64,000 nt of DNA from an uncultured Prevotellaceae bacterium (GTDB lineage: Bacteria; Bacteroidota; Bacteroidia; Bacteroidales; Bacteroidaceae): NCBI GenBank assembly GCA_902768785.1, contig CACXMM010000020.1, positions 23,344 to 87,343 of the forward strand, read 5' to 3'. Made by a program: the position numbers and the translations under genes. This document shows, one piece after another, positions 61,478 through 64,000 of the stretch; the first letter of the stretch is position 1, and the number at the start of each line of letters is the position of its first letter. Below the pieces are notes generated by a model. It did not search any database. It worked only from the letters and a program-made list of their open reading frames with translations, and was not told the origin of the DNA.

Positions 61478-62695
61478 ATGCAAAAAGAAATCACTTTCGA
61501 CAAATTTATACGCTGGGCAGGCATCGCACTGCTGGTGCTGGGAGTCCTGTTCCTGATGAACTATCTGAGCAAGGTGCTTCTACCCTTCTTCATTGCCTGG
61601 CTGCTGGCCTACCTTATCTATCCTGTGGTGAAATTCGTGCAGTATAAGCTGCATGTTCCCACAAGGGCCTTGAGCATCATCGTCAGTCTGATCTTTATCA
61701 TTACCATCGTTACGGGCATCGTATGGCTCATCATCCCACCGATGATCGAACAGTTCAGTAAGCTCAGTCAGCTCATCACACAGTACCTGCAGCAGCAAGC
61801 CCACACGAACGACCTCACTGAACTGATTAAGCAATGGATAGGCAACCACCGCGAACAAATTCAGAGCATACTGAAAAGTCCTGACATGACAGATGCACTC
61901 AAGACCGCCTTGCCCCAACTGTTCACGGTACTCGGACAAACTGCCAGCATCGTCATAAGCATCATAGGCTCGATGATCACCTTATTATATATGTTCTTCA
62001 TCCTGCTCGACTACGAGTATCTGACGGAGAACTGGATCCGTATCTTCCCCCAACGAGTTCGTCCGTTCTGGAGTGAGCTGGCAGGAGATGCAGAAAAGGC
62101 GCTCAACGCCTATATCCGCGGACAAGGTCTGGTGGCACTCTCCATGGGTATTCTGTTCTGCATCGGATTCACCATCATCGACTTCCCTATGGCCATCGGC
62201 TTGGGAATCCTGATCGGTATCATGGACATGGTGCCCTATCTCCATACATTCGCGCTCATCCCTACTGCATTCCTGGCCTTGCTGAAAGCCGCTGACACAG
62301 GACAGAACTTCTGGGTGATCCTGATTTCTGCCGTGGCTATCTTCATCATCGTACAGATTATCATCGACATGATCATCACACCGAAGATCATGGGAAAGGC
62401 CATGGGACTGAACCCTGCCGTTCTGCTGCTGTCACTCTCTGTATGGGGCGCCCTGCTTGGTTTCATCGGTCTTATCATTGCCTTGCCTCTCACCACCCTC
62501 ATCATCGCTTACTACCAACGATATGTCACACGGGAGGCTAAACTAGAAAAGCCGGTACTTGTTCCTGATCCCCCAGAAAAGAAACCTGCGGAAGAAAGTC
62601 TGACGGATGTATCCACAGAGGTAGCTCCGGAAGTGAGCACCCTTTCCGACGACTCCTCGGTGATTAAAGAAAATAGCAAAAAAAGTGAGAAATAA
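61478..62695 (+). CDS. AI-2E family transporter
   Basis: A 405-aa inner-membrane protein with eight or so helices. Typical marks are VLLPFFIAWLLAYLIYPVVK, PPMIEQFSKLSQLITQYLQQ, the pore-like IGLGILIGIMDMVPYLHTF, IIIDMIITPKIMGKAMGLNP and LLGFIGLIIALPLTTLIIAY. Members export small molecules or, in some cases, act as Na+/H+ antiporters; the name does not prove autoinducer-2 transport. The tail is Pro/Glu/Ser-rich and disordered. Confidence 0.92.
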   Translation: MQKEITFDKFIRWAGIALLVLGVLFLMNYLSKVLLPFFIAWLLAYLIYPVVKFVQYKLHVPTRALSIIVSLIFIITIVTGIVWLIIPPMIEQFSKLSQLITQYLQQQAHTNDLTELIKQWIGNHREQIQSILKSPDMTDALKTALPQLFTVLGQTASIVISIIGSMITLLYMFFILLDYEYLTENWIRIFPQRVRPFWSELAGDAEKALNAYIRGQGLVALSMGILFCIGFTIIDFPMAIGLGILIGIMDMVPYLHTFALIPTAFLALLKAADTGQNFWVILISAVAIFIIVQIIIDMIITPKIMGKAMGLNPAVLLLSLSVWGALLGFIGLIIALPLTTLIIAYYQRYVTREAKLEKPVLVPDPPEKKPAEESLTDVSTEVAPEVSTLSDDSSVIKENSKKSEK

Positions 62696-62696
62696 T

Positions 62697-62727
62697 TTTG
62701 TTATCTCGAAAAAACTGCGTACCTTTG
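62697..62727 (+). promoter_or_regulatory. promoter of tRNA-Lys
   Basis: TTTG (62697-62700), 19-base spacer, TACCTTTG (62720-62727). It starts two bases after the transporter stop. Confidence 0.85.
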
Positions 62728-62756
62728 CACGCGCTTTACGCAATGGATAATCCATT

Positions 62757-62829
62757 GATCCGCTAGCTCAGCTGGTAGAGCACAACACTTTTAATGTTGG
62801 GGTCTTGGGTTCGAGCCCCAAGCGGATCA
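62757..62829 (+). tRNA. tRNA-Lys (anticodon TTT)
   Basis: 73 bases without encoded CCA. Acceptor GATCCGC/GCGGATC, D arm GCTC-GAGC, anticodon stem CAACA/TGTTG with loop CTTTTAA, T arm TTGGG-TTCGAGC-CCCAA. All stems are fully paired. Confidence 0.98.
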
Positions 62830-62835
62830 CTTTAA

Positions 62836-62876
62836 AAAATCGGCAAATGATTGATTATCAATCGTTTGCCGATTTT
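62836..62876 (+). terminator. terminator of tRNA-Lys
   Basis: A 12-bp stem AAAATCGGCAAA/TTTGCCGATTTT continued by a 6-bp inner stem across one mismatch, 3-base loop, T-rich tail. Confidence 0.9.
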
Positions 62877-62972
62877 CTTTTGTCTCAAACGCACCACTTT
62901 TGCACCACTTAGCCCCTACAACAAGATTTTACAAACTGGCTTATATACCACGAAATGGCTCATTAACACTTA

Positions 62973-64000
62973 TTAGAGGTGTTCCAGCAACTCTCTGCCC
63001 TTCTTCGTTAGATAGTATGATTGCATTGGATGATTTGGAGCCTCAGGATAAAGCATCGCAATATAACCTGCTTCTATGTTTGGCACAATATATGTGCTCA
63101 CAAATCCTTTTCTATCCTTTCTTTGCATCGATTCCATCAAGGCTCTCAGATTTGAGCCATTTGCTCCAATAGCGGATAATAAAGCTTTTAAACGCTTAGC
63201 TTTTGCTATCTCGCGTTTTGAGGTTGAGGGGGTTGAGGGGGTGGGTTGAGGGGGTATTAACTTGTGGGGTTGTGGGGTTGTGGGGTTGTATGGTTGCGCG
63301 TTCGAATGTGACCCACACGAATGCCGCATTCTGATTGAACTCTGGTTCTGGAAGATTAGCTTGCTTACAAGCATCTACCATACGACCTACGCCACTGCCC
63401 CAGTTTTCCAAGAACGTAGTCTTAAACAGTACGTCGGCAATAGTCGGGTTCTGAGGAAATGAATGATGGGATTGTTTAATGGTCTCTACTGTCAATTCGT
63501 CTGGCAAATGACCAGTGTTCTCAATCTCTACTCGATCATCATAGATGGCAATGCCAACGGAACTACTTGTATTATGGAACATCCTATGACAAAGGGCATT
63601 CGTCAAGGCTTCACGCAAGGCCTCGGCAGGAATCTCCAGTTTCTCTTCTCTTGTAAAGCCCACTATCTTGCCACTGAGGGAAAGGTGTTTGAAGAAAAAC
63701 GCCATACCTGCATCAAGCAAAGTAAAGAAGTTGCCATATGCTCGTTGATTGTCGATGAATTCTATCTTGTCGTTGCCACGAAAACGAGCCATGCGAAGCA
63801 GGAACTGAGGGAACTGACTTGTATCTCGGAGGAACAATGCAGCAGCTGCATTTTTAAGTTTCCCATTCGTGGTTAGTTTCAGTTTCTCAACAAGGCTTTC
63901 AGTAGTTTCCATGAGCGATGACTCAGGCATCCTACCCCGTTCTACGCCAAGACGAACACCACCACGAATACGCTGTTCCTCCAAATCAGCAATGGTTATG
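62973..64000 (-). pseudogene. Schlafen/AlbA_2-type ATP-binding protein (COG2865), frameshifted in a tandem repeat, 5-prime end outside the window
   Basis: The frame entering from the right edge gives LEEQRIRGGVRLGVERGRMP, EIPAEALREALTNALCHR and FLENWGSGVGRMVDACKQAN, the HATPase_c_4 part of COG2865 regulators that follow a Schlafen AlbA_2 domain. It runs into a Pro/Thr/Asn repeat and stops at 63196. The expected C-terminal winged helix (NGSNLRALMESMQRKDRKGF, IAMLYPEAPNHPMQSYYLTK) is in another frame, ending at 62973. The two frames overlap exactly at the 8-mer/9-mer array 63222-63295. Gain of one octamer (or loss of two) would join them. It may thus be a phase-variable gene rather than a dead one. 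Confidence 0.85.
63222..63295. repeat. 9-mer and 8-mer tandem arrays at the frameshift
   Basis: Plus-strand GGTTGAGGG at 63222, 63231 and 63244 (nine-base units, one offset by four), and four octamers GTGGGGTT (last one GTATGGTT) at 63264-63295. Confidence 0.95.

Noticed and set aside
61478-62695. Quorum-sensing AI-2 exporter
   Set aside because: The family name is historical; nothing in the context (no luxS or sensor) supports that substrate.

Overview
The window comes from a Bacteroidales genome, most likely Prevotella in the broad sense. The sequence supports this in several ways: almost every good promoter has the Bacteroidota form TTTG-N19/20-TAnnTTTG; there are fimbrillin (FimB/Mfa) lipoprotein genes, DUF1599 and BT_3928-type genes next to tpiA, and type IX secretion (T9SS) genes porW and porX; and several large secreted proteins end in a T9SS-like G-[IV]-Y-[ILV]-x-x-G-[KR]-K tail. 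Gene starts rarely show a Shine-Dalgarno sequence, so signal peptides, promoters and overlaps were used to place them.

Layout. 1-5430: start of an RND efflux adaptor, a tRNA CCA-adding enzyme, a pectate-lyase/aldose-epimerase fusion and a small lipoprotein. 5518-9430: a housekeeping run (DUF1599, BT_3928-like membrane protein, tpiA, SPOR protein, folE). 9517-15563: a DUF4840 lipoprotein, then a fimbrial operon (DUF3575, DUF5119, four fimbrillin-like lipoproteins) closed by a 16-bp-stem terminator. 15692-21460: an accessory, repeat-rich stretch with a broken rpn gene, two kinds of repeat, a large leucine-rich surface protein and a small acidic peptide. 21458-26934: an operon of two paralogous secreted proteins around a DUF4105 membrane protein, with small peptides at both ends. 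26998-34782: a seven-gene operon that couples a voltage-gated-type potassium channel, a CHASE2 sensor and a caspase-like protease to four envelope proteins. 35074-38808: a GH3 beta-glucosidase, a DUF418 protein and tRNA-Pro(GGG). 39034-47652: aroA, a Cys-rich small membrane protein, porW, porX and tsaE. 47866-56319: trxA, dnaE, psd-pssA-DUF4834, yraN-birA-pyrH and tadA. 56446-62695: a secreted protein, a coiled-coil lipoprotein, rsmI, tdk and an AI-2E family transporter. 62757-64000: tRNA-Lys(TTT) and a frameshifted Schlafen/AlbA-type ATP-binding gene that runs off the window.

Two unexplained repeat systems stand out. First, a non-coding element of about 540 bp occurs twice in opposite orientation (20765-21322 and 44522-45057). 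It is built almost entirely of 22-bp modules, and the copies differ by whole modules. A third array with the same 22-bp period but unrelated dyad sequence lies at 16398-16507. Second, short tandem arrays of 7-, 8- and 9-mers of many different sequences occur at about ten sites. Several are inside genes: within cca, within tsaE, forming the signal peptide of porW, and exactly where the Schlafen-type gene loses its frame. An array that gains or loses one unit would shift the reading frame, so these are candidate phase-variation or fast-evolving tracts.

Genes that probably act together: porW and porX with the T9SS-tailed proteins; the fimbrial operon; psd and pssA in phosphatidylethanolamine synthesis; and the channel-CHASE2-caspase operon. 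All functions are inferred from sequence features read by eye. No database search was possible.
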